Shown here piece by piece: positions 21,761 to 32,669 of a DNA stretch of 64,000 nt. This DNA is from Lathyrus oleraceus (Eukaryota > Streptophyta > Magnoliopsida > Fabales > Fabaceae). Within the stretch, counting starts at the first letter, position 1. The number at the start of each line of letters is the position of its first letter. The stretch lies in the NCBI RefSeq assembly GCF_024323335.1, contig NC_066582.1, positions 89,648,944-89,712,943 on the forward strand. Direction: 5' to 3'. Under the pieces are notes generated by a model that was given only the letters and a program-made list of their open reading frames with translations, was not told where the DNA came from and searched no databases. Made by a program: the position numbers and the translations under genes.

Positions 21761-22238
21761 GAAGTTTCCGACGATCAGGTTGAAGTACTTGTGGCATTCA
21801 GGCCAATCTCCCGGTATCCAGACCGAAGTGGTATCCAGACCGAAGTGGTATCCAGACCGAAGTGGTATCCAGACCGAAGTGGTATCTAGACTGAAATGGC
21901 ATTAAGGCCAGATTTTCGGGCATTCAGGCCAATCTCGCGGTGTTCAGACCGACATTAATACTCTCATATTTTGATATTCAGTATTCAGACTGACGAGCGG
22001 CGCTCAGGCCATGGTTATTCCTGTGTTACCATTTATTTTGGTATCCAGGTTAACATTCTATTTCGGTGTTCAGGCTGACTTTCTCCGTACCAGACGGATT
22101 TTTCTTTTGAGATCACTTCTTTGCCGATTCCGACAGGCATTGTTAATTATTTTCCCCAGTGGAGTGCAAATTGTTCGTCTGTTCTTGGTATTCAATCACT
22201 CTTCACCCTGATCATCTGAAAGCCGAAGCTATTCATAT
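21761..22238 (+). repeat. degenerate ATTCAG-loop repeats at the end of element 1 3' UTR
   Basis: Short repeats of the kind TATCCAGACCGAAGTGG (four times at 21828-21890), GGCATTCAGGCC and CGGTGTTCAGACCG. Several are small hairpins with the loop ATTCAG or GTTCAG. Element M (minus, 27500-28020) carries clearly related sequence. The region ends at CATAT, the target of M. Confidence 0.7.
22234..22238. repeat. TSD CATAT, left copy (element M)
   Basis: CATAT precedes TGTCGC at 22239 and recurs at 40428-40432 after the far end of M. Confidence 0.92.
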
Positions 22239-22391
22239 TGTCGCATCACGCGAAAAACCGGCGGGAAAAGAAAGAAACAACAGAGCCGCCACCGTGCGTT
22301 ATTTATCCCAAAAGAGGGAAAGGAAACGCTCAGAGTAAACCTGGAAAAGACATGGTCTCGCGACCAAAGAGAATGGGTTCGGGAGTCGGTT

Positions 22392-22440
22392 ATGCGAAGG
22401 GAAGGTATTAGCACCCCTACGCATCCGTAGTACTCTACGG
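22392..22440 (-). other. terminal double-hairpin RNA candidate, M 3' LTR
   Basis: On the minus strand it reads CCGTAG-AGTA-CTACGG, then ATGCG...CGCAT around GGTG-CTAA-TACC. Relative to element 1, stem pair 5 is A-T instead of C-G. The copy in the other LTR is at 35349-35397. Confidence 0.75.
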
Positions 22441-22539
22441 GATCCACGCACAAAAGGAAGGAATATTGGTTGCTAAACACTGCTCAAACTCACACACACT
22501 GGCTGAAAGAGACAAAAGAGACTGACTGAAACTGACTCG

Positions 22540-23060
22540 GCAGGATATCGTATCCTGGGCCTACTTAGTCTATCAGGCATAGACATCAGAGTCGAAGTAG
22601 TTCGGAATGGGGAGACGACACATGCTCGCTAGGATATCGCATCCTATGCATACGTATCTTCTCGGACGAGAGAAGAATCAGAGCATTCGTAGCTCGGCTG
22701 ACACGCACACAAACAAACAAGACACAGGCAAACGTGGAGCCCGAATGCCAATCACTGGACTTACATCAACATCCGAACCTAAACAGACACACACTAGAAC
22801 CCAAATGCCACTCGATGGACTTACATCGGCTTCCAAGCACACAACAACACAACAAGTCAATAGGGAGTCGGGGACTCGAGCCTATAACTGTCAAGCACAC
22901 ACTCAAACAAACAGACAACGAATTGCTAAGGAGTCAGGCACTCGAGCCTAGCAACTGTCAAACAACACACACAAAAAGAAAAAAGGGCGCCCGGAGAGAT
23001 CAGCTCAATCTCCTGCCTACATACTTCATCTGGTATGAAGATCAGGGCGATGTAGTTCCC
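22540..23060 (-). other. three hairpin modules (c, b, a) of M 3' LTR
   Basis: On the minus strand, module c (22540-22612) has H1 GTCTAT-GCCTG-ATAGAC and H2 CAGGAT-ACGAT-ATCCTG. Module b (22618-22700) has H1 CTTCTC/GAGAAG and H2 TAGGAT-GCGAT-ATCCTA. Module a (22985-23060) has H1 CTTCAT-ACCAG-ATGAAG and a weaker H2. Differences from element 1 are mostly compensatory. The copies in the 5' LTR lie 12,957 bp to the right. Confidence 0.6.
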
Positions 23061-23249
23061 CTACGCAGGGATAAAGGACTAGCCTAACCAGATAACAGAG
23101 GGAGACACAACACTAGGGAGACTACGACTCGAGCCTAGATGTTGTCATGCAAAGTCGACCCTAAGTTAAGGTTTCTAGCTAACTGGCACAGGGAGCCAGC
23201 CTATCCTAAACATGACTTGCACAGGAAGCAAGCCACACCAACACTCACC

Positions 23250-23620
23250 TTGCACAGGAAGCAAGGGTCTCGATTGCAACTAGGGCAAGAGAAAGGGGAG
23301 GTCTCAATCGCAACGAGGGCGAGAGAAAGGATCGCAACGAGGGCGAAAGAAAAGAATTAGTGTTAGTTGTTAGTCAAACTCGACAAGACATCGCATCTCG
23401 TGCCTACGTATCTCATCTGAACATGAGAATCAGAGTTGCCGTAGTTCGGCTACGGAGGGACAAAGGTCTCGATTGCAACTAGGGCAAGAGAAAGGGAAAG
23501 TCTCGATCGCAACGAGGGCGAGAGAAAGGAAAAGGCTCGATCGCAACGAGGGCGAGAGAAAGGAAAAGGCTCGATCGCAACGAGGGCGAGAGAAAGGATC
23601 GCAACGAGGGCGAAAGCAAA
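23250..23620 (-). repeat. short minisatellite in M LTR
   Basis: Plus-strand words such as TCGATCGCAACGAGGGCGAG with AGAAAGG recur every 30-40 bp, interrupted at 23360-23460 by one hairpin module (H1 TCTCAT/ATGAGA; about 23372-23452). The same block is present in the other LTR at about 36207-36577. Confidence 0.8.
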
Positions 23621-25642
23621 CAAGGATTAGTCTAAACTAAACCTAACTTGCACAGGAAGCAAGTCAAACAAACATACAAGCACAGGTAGCACACACTATA
23701 TACACACAAGGGGCTCACACAAGGGTTAAGTTTTAGTCGAGGGGTCATATCAACCTCAACAAACAAACCTCTGGAAATGGGTGATGGTGCTCTTAACCTT
23801 GACATTGAGAGCCAAGGTGAAGCAGATGAAAGGAGATGAGGGGTGTGCCTCATTGCTCTTATCCCTGGCCAGGGAGAGCATTTGACAAGAATGTGTGGGT
23901 TCAGAAGGTGGGAACCCCTCTACACATTTGATACTGACTCAACTGTACAATTGTACAAGATCTTGGGTTTTTATCTGTAATGCATCAACACAGTGGTGTG
24001 AGCAAAACAGAAGACACACTGAATAGCAGGGGATAGGTTGCTTATCCCTTGGTTCTGCCAATTGCCTCTTCACTTAGGAGGTCTTTGACTCTGTACAAGG
24101 ACAAATTAAACATACACAAACATTGCCTCTTAAGGAGGACTTCAGACAGTTGCCTGGCCAAGTAACAGGCCAGGTCTTCCAGACTACATGAAGAAAAAGG
24201 AATTATACCTCAAGCAAGTTGCTAAATAGCAAAGCAAAGCAAGTTCAAAGAACTTAAGCAACTAATGGTACCTGAAATGGTCAAACAGATCAGTACACAG
24301 TTCAACAGTCAAAGCAAAAGGAATTGGGAAACAACAGTCAACACAGAGGGACAAATGTGCAAAGCACAAGACTCAAGTCATATGAGTCATATCACCTACA
24401 AAACAAAGAGGTTAACACATGATATATAATCAAGCTCAATCAAATTTGTATGATACCTTTGAGGCATTTGGTGTTCAACCTGAAAACATAAGCTCAACAG
24501 TAAGTAACTGGACCACTAGGACAAGCCTAGGGTCAAAAAGGAATGAGAAAGTCAAAACAGCAAATGAAGGTCAACCAAAATCAAGTTCAAACATTTAAGA
24601 AGCAAGCTCAATTGGTCTCAAGTTCATATCATTCATCATCATGATTTCATAAGCAAAGGAATTCAAAGCATGGCAAATGAAAGCTCATAGAAGTCAACAG
24701 CAAGACTTGCATCAAAAGCAATCATAATCAATTCCAAAAATCAGCAAATAAATCATGATCAATCACAATCAATAACATGACATGCATATAAAATTTCAGC
24801 TCAATTGGATCATGGGAAGATGGTCAATTAAAATCAGGAAGTCAAAACAATTTCAAACATGCACAAAGAAGTCAAACATACATGTATCAACTTCAAAAAA
24901 TCATAACTTAATGCCAACAGATGAGAAATGGATGGGATCAACACAATTCAAAGCTCAAGATGTCTAGTATGCACATGTAAAATTTCATGATCATCCAATA
25001 AAGTATTAGAATTTCCCAAATGAAATGGCAAGATGTATCACACAAAGTCAACATTTGACTAGACAGGGAAGAAAAATCTCAAACAATTAGGAAATGGCAT
25101 AATTAAATCCAGGAAAAATCACAAGTCAACTAGACATATACAAGAAGGTTCATGCAAAATTTTGGATCAATTGGAGGCCAGGAAGCATGTCAACAAAAAT
25201 CATGAAATGGCATATCATTGGTGTGACACAAATTGTCACACCCTACTTCCAAAATTCATATCTCACAAACCACATATGATAAATTCAAAAACTCCACATC
25301 AAAACAAACATAAATGAGTGTAGATTAACCACAAAAAATTTCAGAATCATTGGATACATCCTCATCATTTCACAAAAGGATTGGCAAAAGGTACAAAATG
25401 TGCACACATGCCAAGAAACCTAATACCATTTAAAATCCAGCCAACCAAAAATTCAGCAAAAATCATGATAAAAAAGTAGACATTCATGTGAACATGATGA
25501 AAAAAATTTCATGAATTTTGGAGTTGAAATGAGTGAGAAATGATTTTTATAAACTTGTGTCACAAAATGAAATAATATTACAAAAAAAGAAATGATTTAA
25601 ATAACTAGTTAATCCGGCGATGGCAATATTGTAATTTTTTGA

Positions 25643-25677
25643 CTCACTAAGTGAAACGCTGCGTTTCACTTAGTGAG
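25643..25677. repeat. 35-nt near-perfect palindrome in M 3' LTR
   Basis: Arms CTCACTAAGTGAAACGC and GCGTTTCACTTAGTGAG are perfectly complementary over 17 bp with a single T at the centre. An identical copy is in the other LTR at 38601-38635. It lies about 770 bp downstream of the TATA-like site, similar to the spacing of the shorter GAAACG/CGTTTC palindrome in element 1. Confidence 0.9.
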
Positions 25678-26436
25678 GTGGCAGCCAACAATTCGCTACA
25701 TGGCCAAGAACGCGGGAACTTCATGCATGGCTGGGTTTTCAAGATCAAACGCGATGCAATTAGGGTTCTAACACATTCATCATCAAAATTTTTCCAGATT
25801 TCCAGCAAGAACGAAGTATAACCAAAATTCACAAACAACATATCATGGTGTTCATCTAACCGAGTACATCAACAATACGAACATCATTTTCATTAACTCT
25901 AGCTAACCAGGGAGCATCGAGCAAAAACATGATTTAACATGAAACTTTAAAATCAGATTTCTCACTCAATGCATAACCATTTCACACGATTCAAACTTCA
26001 TAATGATCAGAAAAACAAGACCTATCTAAAACATGGCACGATTTTGGGAATGGTGTGATTCGAAAACTTACCCAATCTGCAAGACAGTGATGCTACCGAT
26101 GTTGTTTGGTCTCGAAAGGCTGAAACAGATGTTCAATGGAGTTTGCTTTGATGAATGAACACTGAGTTTTAGCTCAACAATCTCTAAAAGGGCTCCATTC
26201 GAGATATGCCATGGAAGGAGCTTCGATGTAATAGTGCCTTTCTCCGCTTACAGTGGTGACATAAGGCTTCCAATGAGCTCAAGAGTGATGGTAGATGATG
26301 ACAATGCAAAGGGTTCCTCGTGTGCTTTGGAGATTTTGGCCAGAAAATGCAATATGTGAAAAATGCAATTTTTGAGAGAATGAGAGTTTTTTGATCTGTT
26401 AGGGGCTGCAGCTAGGGTTTATTTTGCAGAAAATCT

Positions 26437-26444
26437 CTTATATA
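26437..26444 (-). promoter_or_regulatory. candidate TATA box, M 3' LTR
   Basis: TATATAAG on the minus strand, 1024 bp from the LTR start. The copy in the 5' LTR, the one that would drive the element, is at 39395-39402. Confidence 0.5.
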
Positions 26445-27468
26445 TTGACTGTTTAGCATTAGTTAATGAAGTGTTAAGCTTGGTTAACTCAAATGAAGTG
26501 AATTGCCAATTGCTAATTTTTCAACATATGCACATGGAGGGTGTAAGGTCTGCACGAATTGGGCCTCAAAACATGTCTCAAATATCCTTCTAAACAGATC
26601 CCAAATGGCCAAATATGCTGAAAATACTTAAATCAAAAAGTCAACTTTGGTCCACACTTGAAATTAATTAGGTTAGGTTCAAAAATGCCATTTTGCATGG
26701 TAAGGTTTTGGTGCATGAAATTTATATTTTTGGAAAGAGGAGGTAAAATGTGGCTTGTAGGAAAAAACCTCACCAAAATTGGCCAAATGGTTTGAGAGAT
26801 ATGGCCTTTTGAAGTTCAAGATTTTGTGAAAATGATTTGATCATATCTTGACAACCATGCATGGGAATTGAGAGTTCTTGGACTTTTTGAAAATGGGAGA
26901 ACAAGATCTTCAACTTTCATGTTGGGAAAAAATTCATTTGAAGCTTGTATCATGATGTAAGCTTGGGATCAAGAAGTTTCCATTTTTGGCAGTTTGAATT
27001 ACAGGTCAACTTTCTATTTCTGGAAATTTCTTGTCTGACTTTATTTTCTTCACTGTGGATGCTTGACATGATATATGAAGCTTATATAGGCATGAATGAG
27101 ACCTCTCAGACCAAATCCCATCACCAAATCCCTGATTAAATCCACAGTTGACCAAGTTTGACTTTTCTAGGGTTTCTGACTGACTGTGCATGAACTGATG
27201 ACTTCTGAACATCCAACCCTTGACTTAAACATTTCAAATGGACCTCCAAGTCATGTGAACAAATTGGACCAACCCTAGGGCCTTGGCTCCTTGAGAAACA
27301 CCCTTGCTTGCTTGGTTGACTGATCTCCTGATCAGTTTGACCTAATTTCTTGATTGGCTTGCACTTGAGGCAACTGGGACAATGCAATGCTATGCAATGG
27401 ACCATGTTATGCTATGACCTAATATGAAAATGTATGTACAATGGTGGGTGCAAATTTGAGGTGCTACA

Positions 27469-27481
27469 GCTGCCCCTATTC
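27469..27481 (-). promoter_or_regulatory. polypurine tract of element M
   Basis: GAATAGGGGCAGC on the minus strand, directly adjoining the LTR start TGTAGCACC. Confidence 0.88.
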
Positions 27482-28020
27482 AATCAGCTGGGAACCCGAA
27501 CGGATGATAGCAATGGCTGTCAGACTTTCAGGGTAAACAGGGATTGAATACAAAAGAACCGTAGAAATTTGCACCGACTGGATATAATACAAGAATGCCT
27601 GTCAGGATTGGCAAAGAAACAGTCTTGACAGAAAAATCCGTCTGGAATGGAAAAAGAAATCGGCCTGAATACCGAAACAGAAACGTCGACCTGGATACCA
27701 AAATAAATGGTAACACCGGGATAACCACGGCCTGAGCGCCGCTCGTCAGTCTGAATACTGAGCATCGGTGTATGAGAGATTTGATGTCGATCTGAAACAT
27801 CGGAAATTGGCCTGAATGCCACTTCGGTCTGAACACCGGAAAATTGGCCTGAGTGCCGTAAGTACATCGACCTGATCGTTGGAAACTTCTTCGGTCTGAA
27901 TACCGGAAAATTGGCCTGAGTGCCATGAGTACATCGACCTGATCGTCGGAAACTCCTTCGGTCTGAATACCGGAAAGATTGGCCTGAGTGCCAAAGCGTG
28001 AATTGGTTTGTGTTCCAAAA
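27482..28020 (-). repeat. ATTCAG-loop repeats in M 3' UTR
   Basis: Units of about 62 bp on the minus strand alternate GGCACTCAGGCC and CGGTATTCAGACCG. Both are small hairpins (GGC/GCC and CGGT/ACCG stems). Three units are well preserved between about 27815 and 28000. Sequence relatedness to element 1 (21740-21960) shows common descent of the two 3' UTRs. Confidence 0.75.
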
Positions 28021-29520
28021 CACTCAACATCCTGAAGAGGGCTAGAAAAGCAGTCTTATTAAAGGATGGATATTCGATTCCACAAGGAATACGAATCTTA
28101 CTCTGCTGGGGAGGACGACTTCGACCCAAGAGCGCATGAGACATATTATCTATAGCCGTCAGAACGTAGATAATAATCTCGCATGGAAGATTATCCATAA
28201 CCGGGTCGTAGGTTGTTAAATGAATAATCGATCGAAAACATCCTGAAGAAAGCGAAGGCAAACTTGTTAAAGGATGAACATTCGATTCCACAAGGAATAC
28301 GAATCTTACTCTGCTGGTGATAACAATCGAAAGATTGACCAAAGAGTGCATGAGATATATTATCTATAGCCGTCAAAACGTAGATAATAACCTCGCATGG
28401 AAGATTATCCATAACCGGGTTGTAGGTTGTAAGATGGATAAAACGACCGAAATCATCCTGAAGAGAGCGAAAGCAAACTTGTTAAAGGATGGGCATTCGA
28501 TTCCGCAAGGAATACGAATCTTACTCTGCTGGTGATAACAATCGAAAGATTGACCAAAGAGTGCATGAGATATATTATCTATAGCCGTCAAAATGTAGAT
28601 AATAACCTCGCATGGAAGATTATCCATAACCGGGTTGTAGGTTGTAAGATGGATAAAACGACCGAAATCATCCTGAAGAGAGCGAAAGCAAACTTGTTAA
28701 AGGATGGGCATTCGATTCCGCAAGGAATACGAATCTTACTCTGCTGGTGATAACAATCGAAAGATTGACCAAAGAGTGCATGAGATATATTATCTATAGC
28801 CATCAAAACGTAGATAATAACCTCGCATGGAAGATTATCCATAACCGGGTTGTAGGTTGTAAGATGGATAAAACGACCGAAATCATCCTGAAGAGAGCGA
28901 AAGCAAACTTGTTAAAGGATGGGCATTCGATTCCGCAAGGAATACGAATCTTACTCTGCTGGTGATAACAATCGAAAGATTGACCAAAGAGTGCATGATA
29001 TATATTATCTATAGCCGTCAAAACGTAGATAATAACCTCGCATGGAAGATTATCCATAACCGGGTTGTAGGTTGTAAGATGGATAAAACGACCGAAATCA
29101 TCCTGAAGAGAGCGAAAGCAAACTTGTTAAAGGATGGGCATTCGATTCCGCAAGGAATACGAATCTTACTCTGCTGGTGATAACAATCGAAAGATTGACC
29201 AAAGAGTGCATGAGATATATTATCTATAGCCATCAAAACGTAGATAATAACCTCGCATGGAAGATTATCCATAACCGGGTTGTAGGTTGTAAGATGGATA
29301 AAACGACCGAAATCATCCTGAAGAGAGCGAAAGCAAACTTGTTAAAGGATGGGCATTCGATTCCGCAAGGAATACGAATCTTACTCTGCTGGTGATAACA
29401 ATCGAAAGATTGACCAAAGAGTGCATGAGATATATTATCTATAGCCGTCAAAACGTAGATAATAACCTCGCATGGAAGATTATCCATAACCGGGTTGTAG
29501 GTTGTTAAATGAATAATCGA
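28021..29520 (-). repeat. 215-bp tandem repeat in M 3' UTR
   Basis: About seven units, with the same words at 28317, 28532, 28747, 28962 and 29177 (spacing exactly 215). The middle five units are almost identical, the first (28021-28237) is clearly diverged and the last ends in a diverged flank, a pattern expected from unequal exchange. Each unit contains a stem of ATTCG-ATTCC with GGAAT-A-CGAAT arms around GCAA, and a GATAAT/ATTATC inverted repeat. The overlapping open frames of 72 and 84 codons on the two strands are by-products. Confidence 0.93.
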
Positions 29521-31477
29521 CCGAAAAGAAAGGCATCAGGGTACCAGGACTAGGTATGCAAAAGATGACCAATCAAGAGAGGATAAAGTTGCTAACTCGG
29601 AGCAAATATCCAAAAGGAAAGGTGAAGACCCAATGGGGACAATACTGCTTGATCAAGGCAAGTATCCAAAGGGGAAAAGAGTATCAAAACCACAGAGAGG
29701 GGATTACATCTACCGGTTTGTAGGCAGACAACCACAGAAAAGTAACCAGTCATCATCGGGATGAGCACAAAGGGTTAACTCCAACAAGGGGAGGAAAGTG
29801 GGATTTTACAACTACCAGCTAGTGGGTAGAAAACCACAAAGATAGGACTTACAACTACCGGTTTGTAGGTAGAGGCCACCAAATTCCGCTGAGGATAAGA
29901 TGAATGAGTGCCGGTTAGTAAGCGACTATTCATTTATGCCCCAGGGAAGCACAGGAGACAGCCAACAGGAAGCCAATTTAGGATCGATCCAAAAAGGCAG
30001 ACTGAAAACACGACTCATCCTAATGAGGAAAGAACTCAATAGGGACAACCCATCCCGTGTAGGGAGGGAACGGAAATAACCGTCATCCACGAGGATGTAT
30101 CTCAGTGGGGAAATGGCAGGAAAGGATAGACACTTTTTGCTTAAGGGGTTGGCTCTACATGGAGAGATCAGACACACCCAACTCTGCTAGGGAGGATCTA
30201 CTGGAGAGATCTGTATCAACAAATAGCAGGAGGTAACAATCAACAGATACCCGGCGACAGCTGCAACATGAGTATCCAAATGCTATGATTATGCATGTAT
30301 GCATTATGCATGATGAATGTATGATGAATGCTGACAAACAGACATGCTCAACACGCAGGTCCGGGAATCAACCGTCCGGAGAGAAAACCAAAGCCACCAG
30401 AGAGCAAAGAAAATCCACTGGGGACTGGGGTATCAGGGAACACTTATCCTGCAGGGGAGGAAGGCCACCGGAGGCTTCCGGAGGGATCGTCAGTCACAAC
30501 CGGAGAACAGAGTTCAACATACAGGCGTATGCGCCACAACAACTCGTGATGAAAATCTGAGATACCCCGAAGCAACCAGATCTCTGATGAGAAATACAAA
30601 GGCATTGATAAAGCTCCTTACGCGAACAACTCCACTGGGGGATCTATCTGAGGGAATGCCGGATTACGGGGATGTCGATCCTCCAAATACTGAATCTTCC
30701 AAGAAAAGCACCCATGCTGGGGAGAGATGAAGACTGCTCTGCTGGAGAGGCGAAAGTTGAAGTCTTCAGTAAACACTCTGCTAGGGGAGCTGCCCCACAA
30801 TAATGTCCGAAACAGCAAACTTGCTGGGGATGCCCCACGATAGGGCTCAAACAGCACTCTACTGGGGATGCCCCACAATAGGGCTAATAGGGACTTGGAG
30901 AAGGAAAATGCTGCACTGCCGGGGACGTGAAGATAAACGACTTCAACCAACACTGCATCGGGCAACTTCACTGAGGAGAGACCATACGAGGTTCTGCAGG
31001 ACAAAGATACAGTCATGCTCGAGATACGAACAATTGTCTTACCTGTTGGTAATCATACCACCCCCGGGAGAGCACTGTGGGTCTCCTAAGTATTCTTCCA
31101 TCATTGTGAATGTTCACTTTGCTTAAGAACATTTTTTTTTTGAAAAATTTGTTTATTTTGAAAAACAATGGTACTTTATCAATTAAAGCATGCAAAACAT
31201 TTGTTGAGTTGAAACAAATAAGAGTGCAAATAATTGGATAAAAGCTCAAATTGATGTGATGGAATGGTAGTCTGCAAAGGGCGAGACTCCATAGATCTGT
31301 ACAAGTTTGAAATCGGTGATATATATTGGAGAGGGCTACATTGAACATAATGACCTTTCCTCTACCATTCTGAATTTTCGATGTATTCAAAGCTTCAGTC
31401 GACGATGAATCGAGAATCCCTGACGGATGACAGATATAGAGCCTAGTCTTGTCAAGATGCAGTTACTTGCCAAATCC
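29521..31477 (-). other. 3' UTR of element M, non-array part
   Basis: Non-coding. Words of the kind CTCCCCAGC (minus) recur (for example 30640-30990), matching the CCCCAGCAG-rich stretches in elements 1 and 3. No protein domain is recognised in the open frames at 30344-31126 or 30618-31390. Confidence 0.5.
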
Positions 31478-31658
31478 CTAATTTTTGCCTAGATTGCCCC
31501 AGTGTGAGGTGATCAATCTAGCGGGATGCAAATTCCTTTTTTCAATGTCTCTACTTTTGCCTGGATCCCCCTTTCGGGTTTTCAATCCACCGAGACGCTC
31601 CTTTTTGCCTAAGTCGCCCTTTGGGGTGTTCGACTTAGCGAGCTTTTGATTTTTTGTT
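31478..31658 (-). other. hairpin string downstream of integrase (M)
   Basis: Minus strand, in order: CTAAGTCG/CGACTTAG, TGGAT/ATCCA and CTAGATTG/CAATCTAG, each followed by GGCAAAA-like sequence. The stems correspond in position to those of elements 1 and 3 but use different bases. Confidence 0.62.
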
Positions 31659-31957
31659 TTAGGCGAAGTATTTCTTGACTGCATCGGAATTCACAGGACG
31701 AGTGAACTTCCATCCATCGTTGTAAGTGTCAGAACATTGCCTGAAGAGGCTCTCTTGACAACACATGGACTTTCATAGCTTGGGGGTTCACTTGCCCCTG
31801 GAATCGGGCACGAAAGACAAGACTTTCTTGAGCACAAGGTCCCTCGGAACACACGAGGCTTGACCTTCTCGTTGAATGCTTTTTTCACTCTCTGCTGATA
31901 TGACTGACCATGACACATGGCAGTTAATCTCTTTTTTCTTTCAGCTGGATTCAGCAT
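31659..31957 (-). pseudogene. integrase C-terminal tail of M (frameshifted)
   Basis: On the minus strand it reads TAMCHGQSYQQRVKKAFNEK, then shifted sequence through LTTMDGSS and, in another frame, NSDAVKKYFA before a stop at 31659-31661. This matches the tails of elements 1 and 3. The conserved GKW..YEGP block is replaced by PSYESPCVVKRA, so it is damaged or diverged. Everything upstream in integrase is missing. Confidence 0.68.
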
Positions 31958-32243
31958 CAGTCAACTTGGGACTTTGAGGGTGCTATTTTTCTTTTGTTTT
32001 TTTTTCTTTCTTTTTCTTTCTTTTGATTTCTTTTGATTTGATTTTTTTTTTTTTTGATAATGCCCCAGTTGGCTGTTCTGCTGATTCTCGAGATGCAGCT
32101 GAGTGATCTTCTTTTCTCGCTCAAGAAGTCGGGAAATCTCGTCAGGAATCCCTTCAACATCATCTTCTTCCGCTTCGAATACAGGGAATTCAAAATTGGG
32201 AGATGACGTCCGATCACCATGTTCAATGGGTTTGAGAAACAAC
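31958..32243 (-). pseudogene. RT linker scrap of M
   Basis: After the intron acceptor, the minus strand reads SPNFEFPVFEAEEDDVEGI and ISRLLEREKK, equivalent to the acidic linker before RT in element 5 (63860-64000: SPNFDFLV, then ELSHLLEHEE). It then runs into an A-rich stretch (plus-strand T run, 31983-32056) where RT, RNase H and most of integrase have been deleted. Confidence 0.65.
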
Positions 32244-32512
32244 CTGCATAAAGATTTTGAGTATAAAAAGCACTTTGAAAATCAAACAAGACAATCGTTA
32301 TGCAGATGAAAAGATTGCTTTTATTCTTGTTTTTAAGGTTTTTTTTGTGATCACCAATTTCATGCAAAAGCGAAAAGGGAAAACAAATGGAAAAACAAAT
32401 GTTTAACATGAATTTATTTGAATGAAAATATCATTGCACAAAATGTTGCCAACAATGTCATCACTTCTCCTTTTGGCATGGGAGAAGGGTTTTTAAACAA
32501 AGTGATTATTAC
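32244..32512 (-). other. pro-RT intron of M (predicted)
   Basis: Minus-strand donor GTAATAATC starts at 32512 and overlaps a TAA stop in the upstream frame. Acceptor TTTATGCAG ends at 32244. The 269-nt intron is AT-rich, phase 2, and removing it would keep the frame into the PNFEF linker. Element 3 has an equivalent 275-nt phase-2 intron. An intron here is established for Ogre elements; the exact borders are my prediction. Confidence 0.68.
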
Positions 32513-32669
32513 AATGACTCATGAACAACTGTAGGAATGCCCACAGTGACCCAATTGTGATAGATCCCGCCGGGGATGACAACTGTCAGTATCTCTTGCA
32601 TCAGCAGCTTCTGTTTTCTGAACAACCCTTCTGAAGAAAAAGTCGGCGCCAGCCCAGGACTTGTTACCT
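32513..32669 (-). pseudogene. protease tail scrap of M
   Basis: This is the short stretch between the gag stop and the intron donor. The reading VVIPGGIYHNWVTVGIPTVV, followed by a few codons, runs to the stop overlapping the donor. The aspartic protease domain itself is missing. Confidence 0.5.

Larger units (their letters stand above)
22239..27468 (-). repeat. 3' LTR of element M
   Basis: On the minus strand it runs from TGTAGCACCTC (27468) to GCGACA (22239). It is related to the element 1 LTR throughout. It contains a TATA-like site (26437-26444), a 35-nt palindrome (25643-25677), a purine-rich minisatellite (about 23250-23620), four hairpin modules (about 23372-23452, 22985-23060, 22618-22700 and 22540-22612) and the terminal double-hairpin (22392-22440). 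No gene is seen. Confidence 0.93.

Noticed and set aside
28021..29520. Repeated open frames of 72 and 84 codons on both strands, looking like a tandem gene family
   Set aside because: They are spaced exactly by the 215-bp repeat, overlap on both strands, use GTG starts and lie in the 3' UTR of an LTR element; they follow from the tandem array.
31013..31390. 125-codon minus-strand frame in M 3' UTR
   Set aside because: Low-complexity composition, no recognisable domain, located between integrase tail and satellite array; considered chance.
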